Source: Pararhizobium sp. YC-54 (lineage in GTDB: Bacteria > Pseudomonadota > Alphaproteobacteria > Rhizobiales > Rhizobiaceae). Taken from it: a stretch of DNA of 64,000 nucleotides. Where the stretch lies: positions 1 through 64,000 of the forward strand of contig NZ_JAOYTH010000008.1 of assembly GCF_025847205.1 (NCBI RefSeq). The letters are read 5' to 3'. Below the pieces are notes generated by a model, which made no database searches, had not been told where the DNA came from, and worked only from the letters and a program-made list of their open reading frames with translations. Shown here in pieces: positions 27,755 through 38,634 of this stretch. The first letter of the stretch is position 1. Each line of letters opens with the position of its first letter. The position numbers and the translations under genes are program-made.

Positions 27755-29641
27755 TCATGCTTCATCGAGAAATTTTTCGATTTGCATCGCGAGATCGAGC
27801 GGCTCATGCCCCATCGTTCGAAGATGAATCTCAGGCGATGCTGGCGCCTCGTAGGGTGAGCTGATGCCGGTAAAGTTCTTGATCTCACCCGCCATGGCCT
27901 TTTGATACAGACCTTTGGGATCGCGGCGGGCGCATTCCTCGATCGGCGTATCGACAAAGACTTCGACGAATTCTCCCTTTTCGAAGAGCTCGCGCGCCAT
28001 CCTTCGCTCGGAACGGAACGGCGATATGAAGGACACGAGAACGATCAATCCGGCATCAGCCATCAGTTTGGCCACTTCCGCCGCGCGGCGAATGTTCTCT
28101 ACGCGCGCTTCCTGCGTAAACCCGAGGTCGCGATTGAGCCCGTGCCGGATATTGTCACCGTCGAGCATGTAGGTGTGCTTGCCGCGGGCATGAAGCAATT
28201 TCTCCACGATGTTGGCAATCGTGGACTTGCCGGAGCCGGAAAGCCCGGTGAACCACAGCACCATAGGCGTTTGCAGCTTGAGGGCTGCGCGCGCGTGTTT
28301 GTCGATATCGCCGGCCTGCCAATGAATATTATGTGCCCGGCGCAGGGGATGATCGATCATTCCTGCGCCGACGGTGGCATTGGTGAAACGATCGATCAGA
28401 ACAAAGTTACCGGTGTTCCGGTTGTCGCGATAACTGTCGAACACGATGGGTGCCTGGGTCGAAATGTTGCATACGCCGACCTCGTTCATCTGAAGGGCGG
28501 TTGCCGCCTTCTGCGCGAAAGTGTTGATGTCTATCGTATGCTTCAGAGTTGTAACGGTTGCGCCGATGCTATCGACCTCTGTGCGGCAGATGTAGCTCCG
28601 CCCCGGGATCATCGGCTCTTTGTGAAACCAGATGACATGGGCCATGAATTGATCGGCCAGCTGGGGCCGGTTTTGCGGGGCGACAAGCATGTTGCCGCGC
28701 GACAGTTCCAGATCGTCTTCGAGAACAACGGTAACGGCTTGCCCATCGACAGCCGTCTCGACGTTGTCCCGGCCACACAGGATGGACTTGACGCGCGACG
28801 ATTGGCCGGACTTCGCAACAACGACGCTGTCGCCAACGGAGACCCGGCCGGCGGCGATCTGACCGGAAAACCCGCGGAAATCCAGATTCGGGCGGCTGAC
28901 CAGCTGGATTGGCAGCCGAAACGGCTGGTCCACACGGTCTTCATCGACATCGATGGCTTCCAGATGCGAAAGCAGGCTCCTTCCCTTATACCAGGGCATG
29001 GCTGGGGAAGCGGTGATGACGTTGTCACCAAATCGCGCCGACATCGGTACAAAGCCGACAGAGCGGAAACCTAGAGTTTCCGAGAAGGCCTGAAAGGCGC
29101 CGCAAATGGCTTCGAACCTGTCCTGATCGTATTGGATGAGATCCATCTTGTTGACGGCCACGACAATATGGCGGATGCCGAGAAGGGACGCGATAAATGT
29201 GTGGCGGCGCGTCTGGCGCAGAACGCCTTTCCTTGCGTCTATCAGCACGATTGCCGCGTCGGCATTGGACGCGCCGGTCGCCATGTTGCGCGTATATTCC
29301 TCGTGCCCGGGCGTATCTGCGATGACGAATTTTCGCTTCGGCGTCACGAAGAAGCGGTAGGCGACATCGATCGTGATGCCCTGCTCCCGCTCAGCCTCCA
29401 GGCCGTCGACGAGAAGCGCGAAATCCAGATGGTCATCGCCTTTTGTCGTACCGTGCTTTTTCGTGTCACGCTTGAGCGCTGAAAACTGGTCATCCAGGAT
29501 AAGCTGCGTATCGTAGAGAAGCCGGCCGATCAGGGTGGATTTTCCGTCGTCCACCGAACCGCAGGTCAGAACGCGCAGGAAGGTATTGGTGACGGGGGCG
29601 TCCTGCTCGATCAGCATGTCGTCGTCGAGAACCATCCTCAT
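27755..29641 (-). CDS. cysNC: Bifunctional sulfate adenylyltransferase subunit 1 / APS kinase (CysNC, NodQ-type)
   Basis: 628 residues. The N-terminal EF-Tu-like GTPase part carries [29 protein letters not shown] and VAVNKMDL. From about residue 440 there is an APS kinase domain with the P-loop [12 protein letters not shown] and the segment [18 protein letters not shown]. The GTPase part drives ATP sulfurylase with CysD; the kinase part turns APS into PAPS. Its start overlaps the cysD stop (TGATG), so the two are coupled. A fused kinase is typical when PAPS is used for sulfation, as with NodPQ. There is no PAPS reductase gene alongside, supporting a sulfation rather than an assimilation role. 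Confidence 0.95.
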   Translation of the reverse strand: MRMVLDDDMLIEQDAPVTNTFLRVLTCGSVDDGKSTLIGRLLYDTQLILDDQFSALKRDTKKHGTTKGDDHLDFALLVDGLEAEREQGITIDVAYRFFVTPKRKFVIADTPGHEEYTRNMATGASNADAAIVLIDARKGVLRQTRRHTFIASLLGIRHIVVAVNKMDLIQYDQDRFEAICGAFQAFSETLGFRSVGFVPMSARFGDNVITASPAMPWYKGRSLLSHLEAIDVDEDRVDQPFRLPIQLVSRPNLDFRGFSGQIAAGRVSVGDSVVVAKSGQSSRVKSILCGRDNVETAVDGQAVTVVLEDDLELSRGNMLVAPQNRPQLADQFMAHVIWFHKEPMIPGRSYICRTEVDSIGATVTTLKHTIDINTFAQKAATALQMNEVGVCNISTQAPIVFDSYRDNRNTGNFVLIDRFTNATVGAGMIDHPLRRAHNIHWQAGDIDKHARAALKLQTPMVLWFTGLSGSGKSTIANIVEKLLHARGKHTYMLDGDNIRHGLNRDLGFTQEARVENIRRAAEVAKLMADAGLIVLVSFISPFRSERRMARELFEKGEFVEVFVDTPIEECARRDPKGLYQKAMAGEIKNFTGISSPYEAPASPEIHLRTMGHEPLDLAMQIEKFLDEA

Positions 29642-30540
29642 CAGAAATATCCTTCGCGTTTCTTCTTTTCCATTGAAGCTTCTTCGTCGGAATCGATCGC
29701 CCTTCCTTGACGTTCGGACGTCCGGACAGTCAGCATTTCCTGAATGATTTCCGGGACAGTGCGGGCGCTCGATTCGATCGCTCCCGTCAGCGGGTAACAG
29801 CCGAGCGTACGAAACCGCACCAACAGCTCTTCCACCCTCTCCTCCTGCCTGACGCGCAGCCGATCGTCATCAATCATCAGGAGCATCCCGTCACGGCGCA
29901 CGATCGGTCGCCGTTGCGCGAGGTACAAGGGGACAACCGGAATATTTTCCTGATTTATGTATTGCCAGACGTCGAGTTCCGTCCAATTTGATAGCGGAAA
30001 AACCCGGATCGATTCACTGCGGTTTACGCGCGTGTTGTAGGTTCTCCACATCTCCGGCCGCTGGTTTTTCGGATCCCATGTGTGCTTGCTATCCCGGAAG
30101 GAGAATATTCTTTCCTTTGATCGCGATTTTTCCTCGTCGCGTCTTCCGCCGCCGAATGCCGCATCGAAACCGTACTGGTCCAGCGCCTGGCGCAACGCCA
30201 GCGTCTTCATCATGTGCGTGTACGCCGTGGCCCCGGAATCGAACGGGTTCACATTTTGGTCGATACCGTCCTGATTGGTGTGCACGAGCAGATTAAGGCC
30301 GAGTTCAATTGCCGTCTTGTCCCGAAAGGCGATCATCTCCCGGAACTTCCATGTCGTATCGATATGAAGCAACGGAAATGGAGGTTTTGCCGGATAGAAA
30401 GCCTTGAGGGCCAGATGAAGCATGACAGAAGAATCTTTCCCAATCGAATAAAGCATAACCGGGCGGGAGAAGGTTGCTGCAACCTCGCGCATGATATGAA
30501 TGGATTCTGCCTCTAATTTCTGCAGATAGGTCATCGTCAT
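29641..30540 (-). CDS. cysD: Sulfate adenylyltransferase subunit 2 (CysD, NodP-type)
   Basis: 299 residues, full family length. The PP-loop is [17 protein letters not shown], followed by [13 protein letters not shown] and [21 protein letters not shown], both hallmark CysD blocks. The C-terminus [13 protein letters not shown] is typical. It forms APS from ATP and sulfate together with the GTPase CysNC encoded immediately downstream. A 166-bp AT-rich gap separates it from the Wzc-like gene upstream. Confidence 0.96.
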   Translation of the reverse strand: MTMTYLQKLEAESIHIMREVAATFSRPVMLYSIGKDSSVMLHLALKAFYPAKPPFPLLHIDTTWKFREMIAFRDKTAIELGLNLLVHTNQDGIDQNVNPFDSGATAYTHMMKTLALRQALDQYGFDAAFGGGRRDEEKSRSKERIFSFRDSKHTWDPKNQRPEMWRTYNTRVNRSESIRVFPLSNWTELDVWQYINQENIPVVPLYLAQRRPIVRRDGMLLMIDDDRLRVRQEERVEELLVRFRTLGCYPLTGAIESSARTVPEIIQEMLTVRTSERQGRAIDSDEEASMEKKKREGYF

Positions 30541-30706
30541 TTACGTACACCCCTCGCTTTAACGAAATACAGTTCGCGTAGACATGAGAAAATATAGTAA
30601 TTAAAGAGAAAAATACGCATATATTTTAATATAATCGTGCTACCTCAAGCACACTTGGATCTTTACTATCCATATAAAAGCGCATATTCCGGCGCAAACC
30701 GAAGCC

Positions 30707-32932
30707 CTACGCCCAATGACGCCATCTAAACCACGAAGGCCGGGTCTGGTCTGGAGATCTGCCGAAGAAGTTCACCACACTGCCCAAAATGACTGGATGA
30801 TTGACCGACAACCTGTTCAATGCATCGACCAGGTTGCGTTCCTTGGTGCGAACCGCCGCGACGACCATGATGATGGAATCGACCTGTGATGCCAGCCAGA
30901 CTGAATCTTCTTCCTGCTCCAGCGCCGGCGGATCGATGATGATGAGGTCATACCGATCCCTCAGTTCCGAATAGAGAACGTCAATGCTGTATAAGTTTGG
31001 CCTGGAGGAAATGACCTCCAGGAACGGATAGGAAGACGAAGTGGAGATCACGCTCTTCAGATCCGCCTTGCCTTCGAGGAACTTGGAAAGCGCCGCGTCT
31101 GCGGTCTCCACACCCAAAAGACCTCCTGCACTTTCTGGGCTGGGGTCGAAGTCTATAATGAGTGCCCGCAACCCTTGAGCCTTCGCCGCGGCGGCCATAC
31201 CCAGCGCAATGGTCGTCTTTCCGTCATTCTTCGATGGCGAACAGATCATGACGATCTTGCCGCCTGCCGAATGGCTGATCGTTTCCCAGGCCATGCACAA
31301 ATTTCGCATCGCCTTGGAAAACCCCGATCCGGGGTCGCCGATCAAAAGCTGGTGTGGCGCCTGCGAGCCGGATAGCTGCTTTTTCAGGTTGGGGACAGTG
31401 ACGAGGTTCGGTCTGTTCAGCAGTTCCTCAATATCCCTTGGCTGATGCAGGCGGCTATCGAGCGCATTTGCGATAACGACGCCGACAATTGCCAGCACGA
31501 AAACACCCAACGACCCGGTTGCGATGACAAAACTCGGCGTCGGGAATGAAGGGGTCGTTGGAACCTCCGCATAGGAAGCCACTGTCGCCGACGCCTTGTG
31601 CTCACCGTGCTCGGGATCCAAGTCGCCCAACCGAAGTATGATTTGATCGTAGCGCTTCTGTTCCGCGAGCAAATCCCGCTCAAGTTCCCGCCGGCGGATT
31701 TCAGCCAAGTTGCGGCTCTCCATCCTTTTCTGCAGCAAAGCGACCTCGGTTCCGAATTTTTCAGCCCGGATTGAGGCAATCTTGGCGGTATTCGCCAGTT
31801 CCTGAACAATTCGCTCGGCTTCATCGCCTATCATGGTGCGCGTGGCCGCAAGTTCCGCGTCCGCGTCGACAACAAGCGGATGATTTTTGCCAAATTTTGC
31901 ACTCAGTTGTGCATGCAGGTTTTCGATGCGCGATTGCTCGCTGCGCAGACGGTCAAGTTGTTCCGAAGTCAGAACGCGTCCCACAGATTGCTTATCGGTG
32001 GAGGCCAGAAGGGTGTTTGCCTCGGCATACCGCGCTATCGCACCCGCTTCGTCCACGCGCGCAATCGTGAACTGCTCATTCAACTGCTCCATCCGCGCCC
32101 GCAGCAAATCGTCCTTGGGGTCAAAAGTGAGATCACTGTTGGTCGCAAAGGTCGCGATTTCACGCTCCATGTTCCCAATACGGCCGGCATGCTCGTCTGC
32201 CTGGCTGCGCAGATATGCAACGGTATTCTTGGTTGCTTCATCTGTGAGCCGGGCGGTCCACTCGACGTAGCGCTCAGCAATGGCGTCAGCGATCGTGGCT
32301 GCCTTCAACGGGTTTGGCTGCCTCACGCGAATAGTCATCGCAAGGCTATCGCCCCGGCGATCGACAGCGTAAGAGTTCAAGAGAGACGATATGGCGCGAT
32401 TGCGCTGAACGCTTTCCGAAATAAGACGCCGGCGAACCATGTCCGGGCCGGTTCCCTCACTATTGAACAATGCACCGACGATGGGTGAAAACAGCGAGCC
32501 TATAAGAGTTTCGCTCTCCCCGCGTATCGGCGGCAGGTAGGTATTGTAGTCAGGGTCTTCGACAAGCTTGAGAGCGTCGACCACGGTTCCGGCAAATACG
32601 CGCGACCGAATGACATCGAGTTCGGTTTCCATGACCGACTTGTCGCGCTCCTGCCTTCGCAGTTCGACCACAGCCTCATAGGGCCGGGCGTCGTTGCGAT
32701 CGAACACAATTGCCGAGGACGCAGTATAGATTTTTGTATAGAGCACCGAGGCCAGGAGCGTCAACGCAAGGCCAATTAATATAAAAGGCACGATTAAAAC
32801 AATATATCTTTGTAATAGTTCAGCTATGTCTTGAACGCCGTATGTATGTTCCCGACGCGGCGGCATCTGATATATTGCTGTGCTTTGACTTCTATTTGAA
32901 TGGTGGTCAATTACGCGATCGGTGGTCAGCAT
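30707..32932 (-). CDS. Polysaccharide co-polymerase with BY-kinase-type domain (Wzc/ExoP-like)
   Basis: 741 residues. It has an N-terminal Wzz domain, a first membrane helix (YIVLIVPFILIGLALTLLASVLY, about residues 43-65), a long periplasmic coiled coil and a second helix near residue 470. The cytoplasmic ATPase domain follows. Walker A is atypical (SPSKNDGKTT, residues 565-574), Walker A' is ALIIDFDPS and Walker B is YDLIIIDPPA (about 661-670). The tail is short and ends RWRHWA without a tyrosine cluster, so classical Tyr autophosphorylation at the C-terminus is unlikely. It should control chain length and work with the ExoF-like export protein. Confidence 0.92.
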   Translation of the reverse strand: MLTTDRVIDHHSNRSQSTAIYQMPPRREHTYGVQDIAELLQRYIVLIVPFILIGLALTLLASVLYTKIYTASSAIVFDRNDARPYEAVVELRRQERDKSVMETELDVIRSRVFAGTVVDALKLVEDPDYNTYLPPIRGESETLIGSLFSPIVGALFNSEGTGPDMVRRRLISESVQRNRAISSLLNSYAVDRRGDSLAMTIRVRQPNPLKAATIADAIAERYVEWTARLTDEATKNTVAYLRSQADEHAGRIGNMEREIATFATNSDLTFDPKDDLLRARMEQLNEQFTIARVDEAGAIARYAEANTLLASTDKQSVGRVLTSEQLDRLRSEQSRIENLHAQLSAKFGKNHPLVVDADAELAATRTMIGDEAERIVQELANTAKIASIRAEKFGTEVALLQKRMESRNLAEIRRRELERDLLAEQKRYDQIILRLGDLDPEHGEHKASATVASYAEVPTTPSFPTPSFVIATGSLGVFVLAIVGVVIANALDSRLHQPRDIEELLNRPNLVTVPNLKKQLSGSQAPHQLLIGDPGSGFSKAMRNLCMAWETISHSAGGKIVMICSPSKNDGKTTIALGMAAAAKAQGLRALIIDFDPSPESAGGLLGVETADAALSKFLEGKADLKSVISTSSSYPFLEVISSRPNLYSIDVLYSELRDRYDLIIIDPPALEQEEDSVWLASQVDSIIMVVAAVRTKERNLVDALNRLSVNHPVILGSVVNFFGRSPDQTRPSWFRWRHWA

Positions 32933-33238
32933 TTAACCTCCAGCACATTTATCTAAAATTATATATCCTATCGTAGCGCCCGGCAGGCGCCACAATTAGC
33001 CCTCCTTATTTAGGGAGCTATAATAGTCGAAATCACAAGAACAACAAACAACTAAATTAATATTTATATCACAAATTGTGCAATAGAAAGAATACCACCC
33101 ACTGAAAATACTATATATTCCGCGAGCACACGATAAAGCATCGCCAAAGCTCAATAAAAGCAAATGACGTTCAGAAATAATCCCTTACTAATACCCACTT
33201 GACCCATTCTTAGCCACAGATCAGGTAGGACCTATATG
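32933..33238. other. AT-rich intergenic region upstream of the Wzc-like gene
   Basis: 306 bp, strongly AT-rich, no gene. It holds the leader and promoter of the Wzc-like gene and the 3' region of the GT4 gene at 33239. No convincing terminator hairpin was seen. Confidence 0.4.
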
Positions 33239-34465
33239 CTACGGACTTGCTAACGCCATCCGCTCGATGAGGATTTCGTTGACCAAGTGAACGTCGAATT
33301 TCGCTTGCGCGAGTTCTCGAGATTTCCTCCCCATATCCTCAGCGAGAGGCAAATTACCGGCGAGTTCCGACATGGCACGGGCGAGGTCATCGACACTCCG
33401 GGGCTCGACCAGACAACCGTTAACGCCAGGCTGTACTGTATCGCTGCAACCCGCCAGGTTGGTTGTTATGATGGCGCGGCCGACCGACATCGCCTCAAGG
33501 ATGCTGCGCGGAATACCTTCGCGATAATAGGTCGGCAGCACGAAAACGTTGCATCGCGCGAGGTAAGGCCGGACATCCCGGGTTTCGCCGAGAAAGGTGA
33601 GAATTCCCTCATCAACCCATTTCTGGATATCCGCCGATGATATTCCACTGGCAGGATTGGGATCGAAATGTCCGAGAAGCTGGAATTCCGCTTTCGGATA
33701 AAGACGCCGCACCCTGCGCGCTGCCTCAATATATTCGAGGATGCCCTTGTCCTTCAGCAGCCGTGCGACCAGCAGGAAAACCGGCCGGTCTGAGGGAGGC
33801 GGTGCAAAAGCATAGTGTTCAAGATCCACACCCGATCCTGGCACAATCCTGATCAAGGATTCGTCCTTGACCATGCGATGCTCGCGAATATCTGCGGCAT
33901 CCGCCTCATTGTAAGCAAAGACAACATTAGCGCCGGCAAAGGCGCAGCGGTAAAGCAAAACGCTGATCTGCTTGACAACCCTGCCTTTGAGGGTCGCAGC
34001 GCCGTTTGATGAAAAAATGTGCCCCAGCCCTGTTACAAGAAAACAGCGGGAACGAACTCCCGCGAACCGCGCGGCAATTCCGCCGTAGATTATTGGTTTC
34101 ATGGTGTATGGAACCACCATGTTCGGCTTCAATTTGCGCAACAGACGCCAGAGAGACCATAGTGTAACGAGATCCGTAATCGGGTTAAGCCCTACCCGGG
34201 CCATCGGAACATGTGCGAAATCAACGCCTATCCGTGACAAGGCAACCCTGGTTCTTGCGTCATCCTCTGGACCGACGGCAGTGACAATGTGTCCAGCATC
34301 CACCATCCGCTTGAGCAGTTCCAAGCGAAAATTCGTCAGCGAGGGGCTGTAGCTGGAGAGAACGACAATGCGCTGCCTGCGGTGCGCCGGCATGACCCGC
34401 GGCAACGGGCGGGAAGCTTCCTCATATGTAGGATTTGCCGCTAAGGGTTCGCTAAAGAATGCCAT
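33239..34465 (-). CDS. GT4 glycosyltransferase
   Basis: About 408 residues, start at 34465 with GGAG six bases upstream; an earlier ATG at 34492 lacks a site. The N-domain is of the PssF/CapJ-like GT4 type (VVLSSYSPSLTNFRLELLKRMVDAGH), with TGLGHIF. The C-domain contains VARLLKDKGILEYIEAAR and LPTYYREGIPRSILEAMSVG (E-x7-E). Close relatives transfer N-acetylgalactosamine or related sugars early in O-unit assembly. It follows the FlaA1-like dehydratase by 38 bp, consistent with adding an early sugar of the repeat unit. Confidence 0.9.
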   Translation of the reverse strand: MAFFSEPLAANPTYEEASRPLPRVMPAHRRQRIVVLSSYSPSLTNFRLELLKRMVDAGHIVTAVGPEDDARTRVALSRIGVDFAHVPMARVGLNPITDLVTLWSLWRLLRKLKPNMVVPYTMKPIIYGGIAARFAGVRSRCFLVTGLGHIFSSNGAATLKGRVVKQISVLLYRCAFAGANVVFAYNEADAADIREHRMVKDESLIRIVPGSGVDLEHYAFAPPPSDRPVFLLVARLLKDKGILEYIEAARRVRRLYPKAEFQLLGHFDPNPASGISSADIQKWVDEGILTFLGETRDVRPYLARCNVFVLPTYYREGIPRSILEAMSVGRAIITTNLAGCSDTVQPGVNGCLVEPRSVDDLARAMSELAGNLPLAEDMGRKSRELAQAKFDVHLVNEILIERMALASP

Positions 34466-34503
34466 GATGACTCCAACAGAACAATCCGACATTGCAGGGG
34501 CGG

Positions 34504-36726
34504 TTAGTTGATCCGCGGTTCCGGTGTTGCAGGGTTACGGCCGAGATCGCTGACCAGGGCGGTGAACAGCGCTTCAGGAAGCTCTGAAAGCTGATCGGGC
34601 AAATGATCATCGCCCACGTCGCCGCCGCTTTGAGGGCAGGCATCGCTCAGATGTATCCTGGCGCTCTGCTGCTTCACGTAACCGGGGATCAAACTGCTCA
34701 TCAACGCCAACACCATGGCCTCATCCCCCAGCTCGGCGAAACGCTCCAGGCGCGCAAAGGTAACCATGAGTTTGGAAAGCTCCACAGGATGAGGGATGGC
34801 TCCCAGCACACCTGGTACCGGCGACGCCACACGCATTTCATTGCTGTCGAAGAGCTCCTCAAATCGCTTTTCGCCGGGACGCAGCCCAATGACCTTGATT
34901 GCAATATCTTTGTCGGGTGTAAATCCGGCCAGGCGGATCATCCTTCTGGCTATGTCGATGATTTTTATCGGCTCACCCATATCGAGCACGAATATTTCGC
35001 CCTGGCCGATATCGCCCTCAAGACCATAGGCGGATGCCTGTAGCGTCAGTTCCACCGCTTCGCGGATAGTCATGAAGAACCGCGTCATTTCCAGATCCGT
35101 GACGGTGAGCGGCCCGCCGCAGGCGATCTGCTTCTTGAAGAGCGGAATAAGCGACCCGCTGGAGCCCAGAACATTTCCAAACCGCACCGTCATGAACCGG
35201 GGGCCTGAACCCGTCTTGAACCTGTTCAAGTCGAGAGCCTGGCAATAAAGCTCGGCAAGGCGCTTGGTCCCTCCCATGACACTGGTCGGGTTGACGACTT
35301 TGTCGGTTGAAATCTGAACCATCGCCGTGGCGCCGCACTGTCGCGCCGCGTTGGCAACGTTCATCGTGCCGATAACGTTGGTCAGCGCTCCTTCACAGGG
35401 ATTAAGCTCCACCATGGGGACGTGCTTGAGCGCCGCCGCATGGAAGACGAGTTCCGGCCGATGCAAGGCAAACATGTCGTTGACCCGATTGGCGCGCCGA
35501 ACGTTGCACAGGTGCGCGGAGCGCGGAACGCCGGGGAAGCGTTCGCCCAGCTCCATATCGATAGCATAGAGATTGTACTCACAGTTTTCGATGAGCACGA
35601 GTTCCGCAGGCTCGCACGCCGCAATCTGCAACGTCAATTCGCTGCCGATCGAACCGCCAGCTCCGGTGACAAGCACCCGGCGCCCCTTGACAAGACGCGA
35701 GATCGCTTCCCGGTCAAGGGAGGCCTGGGGCCTCTCTAGCAAATCCGTCAACTCGATGGACTTCAGTTCGAACCGGTTCTCGCGCTTGGCGTTTTTGAGT
35801 TCCGTCATTCGAGACAGCCGGGAAACGGTCATGCCGAGAGCTTCAGCAGCAGCAATCAACTGCTCGGAAGCATCCTCTCCGAACGTGGACGGTGCCTCCG
35901 TAAATACGAGGTGGCGAGGAGAAATGCCGTCACCCTTAAGCTGTGCAACGATGTCTTGAAAATCTGCCATCGCCCCAAGAATGGGTACGTTTCGCAACGT
36001 CATGTTTTGATGATCATTTGTTTTCTCAAGGCAGCCGACCGGCCAATGCGTGCAATTGCGGTCGCGGCTGAGCGCCCGCAGATAAAGGTCGGCAGCGTCG
36101 CCTGCACCAACGAGAAGCGTCGGGATTTGTTTATCGGTATTTTGGCCGCCCTTAACCCAAATCCCACGGCGGGTCAGCGGGAATTCGTCCAGCCGGAAAC
36201 TCAGCCTGGACGCGGAAAGAAAGCTCAGGAGCATAAGGGCTTCCAGCAGCAATGCGCTGCGTGGAATAGCTTCCAGCCGGGTTGCAAAGAACAGGACGCA
36301 GACCAGCATTAGCGTTGTCACGAAAACCGCACGAACAATTGTCCACAAATCCGACACGGAACCATACCGCCAGTTTCGGCTGTATAATCCGGAGAGCGGG
36401 AAAACGACGGCACAGATCACCAGATATTGCGGTCCGGCAATCAGCAGCGCCTTGATGAGCTCCGGCCGCATTTGAACCGTGTCAAACCCGTAGCGGGTGA
36501 CAAACGCGATCCCCAAGGCCAAGCTCGCAGACACGATATCCGTTACAAACAGCGCAGCCGACTGCCGCACCTTTCGCACTTGCGAGTACGCAACCTTTTT
36601 CGTGAGAACCAGAAGCCAATTGGCTGTTGCAAACACGGCTGTGACAACGTCACCTATCGCGATGCCGTATACACGTTTCTTGGTTGAAGAACTGTTGGCG
36701 TGTAAAATAACGTCACTGCGATCCAT
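34504..36726 (-). CDS. Membrane-bound UDP-sugar 4,6-dehydratase (FlaA1/PglF/CapD-like)
   Basis: About 740 residues, start at 36726 with a GGGGGG tract upstream. Four or five membrane helices occupy the N-terminal 150 residues. A first Rossmann-like region follows (LLVGAGDAADLYLRAL), then the catalytic SDR domain with VLVTGAGGSIGSELTLQ, HAAALKHVPMVE and QISTDKVVNPTSVMGGTKR. Replacement of Tyr in the YxxxK motif by Met, with a preceding Thr-Asp-Lys triad, is characteristic of this dehydratase family. It converts UDP-GlcNAc to the 4-keto-6-deoxy sugar, feeding the DegT aminotransferase encoded at 20513. Confidence 0.93.
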   Translation of the reverse strand: MDRSDVILHANSSSTKKRVYGIAIGDVVTAVFATANWLLVLTKKVAYSQVRKVRQSAALFVTDIVSASLALGIAFVTRYGFDTVQMRPELIKALLIAGPQYLVICAVVFPLSGLYSRNWRYGSVSDLWTIVRAVFVTTLMLVCVLFFATRLEAIPRSALLLEALMLLSFLSASRLSFRLDEFPLTRRGIWVKGGQNTDKQIPTLLVGAGDAADLYLRALSRDRNCTHWPVGCLEKTNDHQNMTLRNVPILGAMADFQDIVAQLKGDGISPRHLVFTEAPSTFGEDASEQLIAAAEALGMTVSRLSRMTELKNAKRENRFELKSIELTDLLERPQASLDREAISRLVKGRRVLVTGAGGSIGSELTLQIAACEPAELVLIENCEYNLYAIDMELGERFPGVPRSAHLCNVRRANRVNDMFALHRPELVFHAAALKHVPMVELNPCEGALTNVIGTMNVANAARQCGATAMVQISTDKVVNPTSVMGGTKRLAELYCQALDLNRFKTGSGPRFMTVRFGNVLGSSGSLIPLFKKQIACGGPLTVTDLEMTRFFMTIREAVELTLQASAYGLEGDIGQGEIFVLDMGEPIKIIDIARRMIRLAGFTPDKDIAIKVIGLRPGEKRFEELFDSNEMRVASPVPGVLGAIPHPVELSKLMVTFARLERFAELGDEAMVLALMSSLIPGYVKQQSARIHLSDACPQSGGDVGDDHLPDQLSELPEALFTALVSDLGRNPATPEPRIN

Positions 36727-37423
36727 TATACCCCCCTGCAAACCCTCGCACGGAATAACATCGCCGAACCTGGCGGTTCGGACGTTCAAATTAATCTATA
36801 AAAAATGTATACTACCCTCCTGGGGCATTCTCTAAGCAAAACGCATTCGCATCGGCGCAACATAAAGTTGCGCAGAGGAAACTCGCTCTCTGTAAGAATT
36901 TTCTTTCGTTAGAACATTCGCATAAAATAAATTATCTGTAAAGCATATTTTACTTCGAGCCATTCTATTCCATTAATATGACAATCTATACCTTTTCCAT
37001 AGTGGCACTCTAAAACATATACTTAGCACCTTCGCCTTCAGTGTTAAATCGTTTGAAATTTTCAGTTTCAAGGCCGAAAGCTGTCAATAATAGCAATATC
37101 TTGCTCGGCATCTGGCTGCATGCGAATGCGCTCCACGTTTCTGCCGAAGCGACGGCCGGCGGCGCCGCCGCGCGGTGCGAAGGCCTGCTCGATACCGCAG
37201 TGGCGGCGGCAGGGGTTTCGAAGCCTTTGACCTTCGGAAGGCCACAACAAGGCGCGCCGTCGTAACGGCTTTTTGATGCACGCTGACGGGATCGACTTTT
37301 GGAGCAGTGCCCTGCATGACATTATGGCCTGGGATTTACACGCCCCCTGAAGACCCCTGAAGGGCCGCAGCCGGCGATGTCGTTGGCAGCTCGCAATGCC
37401 AGAGGCCGACCATGGCGCGCATC
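36727..37423. other. Intergenic region, possible gene remnants
   Basis: About 700 bp. The part next to the dehydratase gene (36780-37030) is AT-rich and should hold its promoter. From 37040 to 37420 the GC content rises and several frames are open on the minus strand, but none has a start with a ribosome site or a recognisable domain. It looks like degraded coding DNA. A CCCCTGAAG direct repeat occurs near 37344-37362. Confidence 0.4.
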
Positions 37424-38539
37424 TCAATTGGATCCGTTGCGATAAACGCGCTGATGGAAATACCAGCTATAGGGCCATCTTTCGAGCAAGACGTGTGCAA
37501 TGTGGCTGAGTGCGACAGACGCAACGAAAACCACCACTCCAAAGGTTGCTATCGAAAACCAGACCTCATCCGTGAAAAGCTTTAATTCAACGAAAATCCA
37601 TCTTACAAAGTAATAAGTGTAGGGGTGGACGAGATACAAGCTGTAGCTTATGGCTCCCATATAATTTGAAAATGGGTTTTGAAGCAGCACACTCGTCAGG
37701 CTGCGCGGATCAACAGCCAGAGAAAAATACGCTACAGTAGATACTAACGCCGATAGAGCGGCCGGCTCCGCGAAATCATATAAATTGTATTCAAACACCC
37801 CCCGGCTTGCTGAGTAGGCTGCGGTAAAAAACAGAATTACCTCCAACGTTCGCAATATACCGGTGTCTATCGCTATTCTTGTGCCAAAGATGCGGATCAG
37901 GGCCCCAGCCAGGAAAAATATCGATACAGGAAAAACGACGAGAAAGACCAAACATGTCGCCCACGCCAAGGCGGCGGCAATCGCTCTTGGTCTTTTGACA
38001 GAGGTATATACGACCCAGCATGTCAGCGCATAGAACATAACTTCGTAGGTCAGACTCCAGGCATTTGGCGTAAGCTGTTCAGTTCCTGTGAATAGGTTTA
38101 CAAACAAAAGACCGGACACAATGCTTTCTATATTATTTGTTTTAGGATACTCGTTAGTTGCGTAATTCAATATTATAAATATTACAGAAGCAACAAAGAA
38201 CAATGGATAGATACGGAGAAAGCGACGCTTTGCGAATTCCGGAATAGAATATCGCAGCGCGCTTGGAAGTATCACATATCCGCTTATCACGAAAAATAAC
38301 TTCACGCCGAAGACACCTAGAAACCACGGGGCTTCTATCGCCTGTACGTAGGTCTCGTTCGTTTGATAGATGTGACGCGCTGTTCCTCCAAGGATATGCG
38401 CCCCGAGGACCATGATCGACGCCAAGCCACGCAGGCCATGAGCAGCCGCATTGAATTCGCTCGCTCTTTCGGCCGAACCTGTCTTGATACGTCTCACAGA
38501 TTGACTTGCGGATGGCCGCGCCAGCATTTCATCAGCCAT
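37424..38539 (-). CDS. Acyltransferase 3 family membrane protein (OafA/ExoZ-like)
   Basis: About 371 residues from the ATG at 38539; a TTG at 38554 is an alternative. About ten membrane helices. The family opening motif is HGLRGLASIMVLGAHILGG, and KLFFVISGYVIL, KRRFLRIYPLFF and LYLVHPYTYYF are also typical. Members move acetyl or succinyl groups onto exported or lipid-linked glycans across the inner membrane. It lies 95 bp downstream of the Wzy-like gene in the same orientation and probably decorates the EPS. The acyl group cannot be read from sequence. Confidence 0.9.
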   Translation of the reverse strand: MADEMLARPSASQSVRRIKTGSAERASEFNAAAHGLRGLASIMVLGAHILGGTARHIYQTNETYVQAIEAPWFLGVFGVKLFFVISGYVILPSALRYSIPEFAKRRFLRIYPLFFVASVIFIILNYATNEYPKTNNIESIVSGLLFVNLFTGTEQLTPNAWSLTYEVMFYALTCWVVYTSVKRPRAIAAALAWATCLVFLVVFPVSIFFLAGALIRIFGTRIAIDTGILRTLEVILFFTAAYSASRGVFEYNLYDFAEPAALSALVSTVAYFSLAVDPRSLTSVLLQNPFSNYMGAISYSLYLVHPYTYYFVRWIFVELKLFTDEVWFSIATFGVVVFVASVALSHIAHVLLERWPYSWYFHQRVYRNGSN

Positions 38540-38634
38540 GAGAGGAACTCGCAAAGTTGCTCTGAGACAGAAACCGTCTGCCGCCGGTTAAAAGAAATCG
38601 AAATCATGCTTGGCCAGCTGCCCAGGATGGGTGC

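Noticed and set aside
27902..29074. 390-codon plus-strand frame opposite cysNC
   Set aside because: The minus strand encodes unmistakable CysN motifs through this interval.
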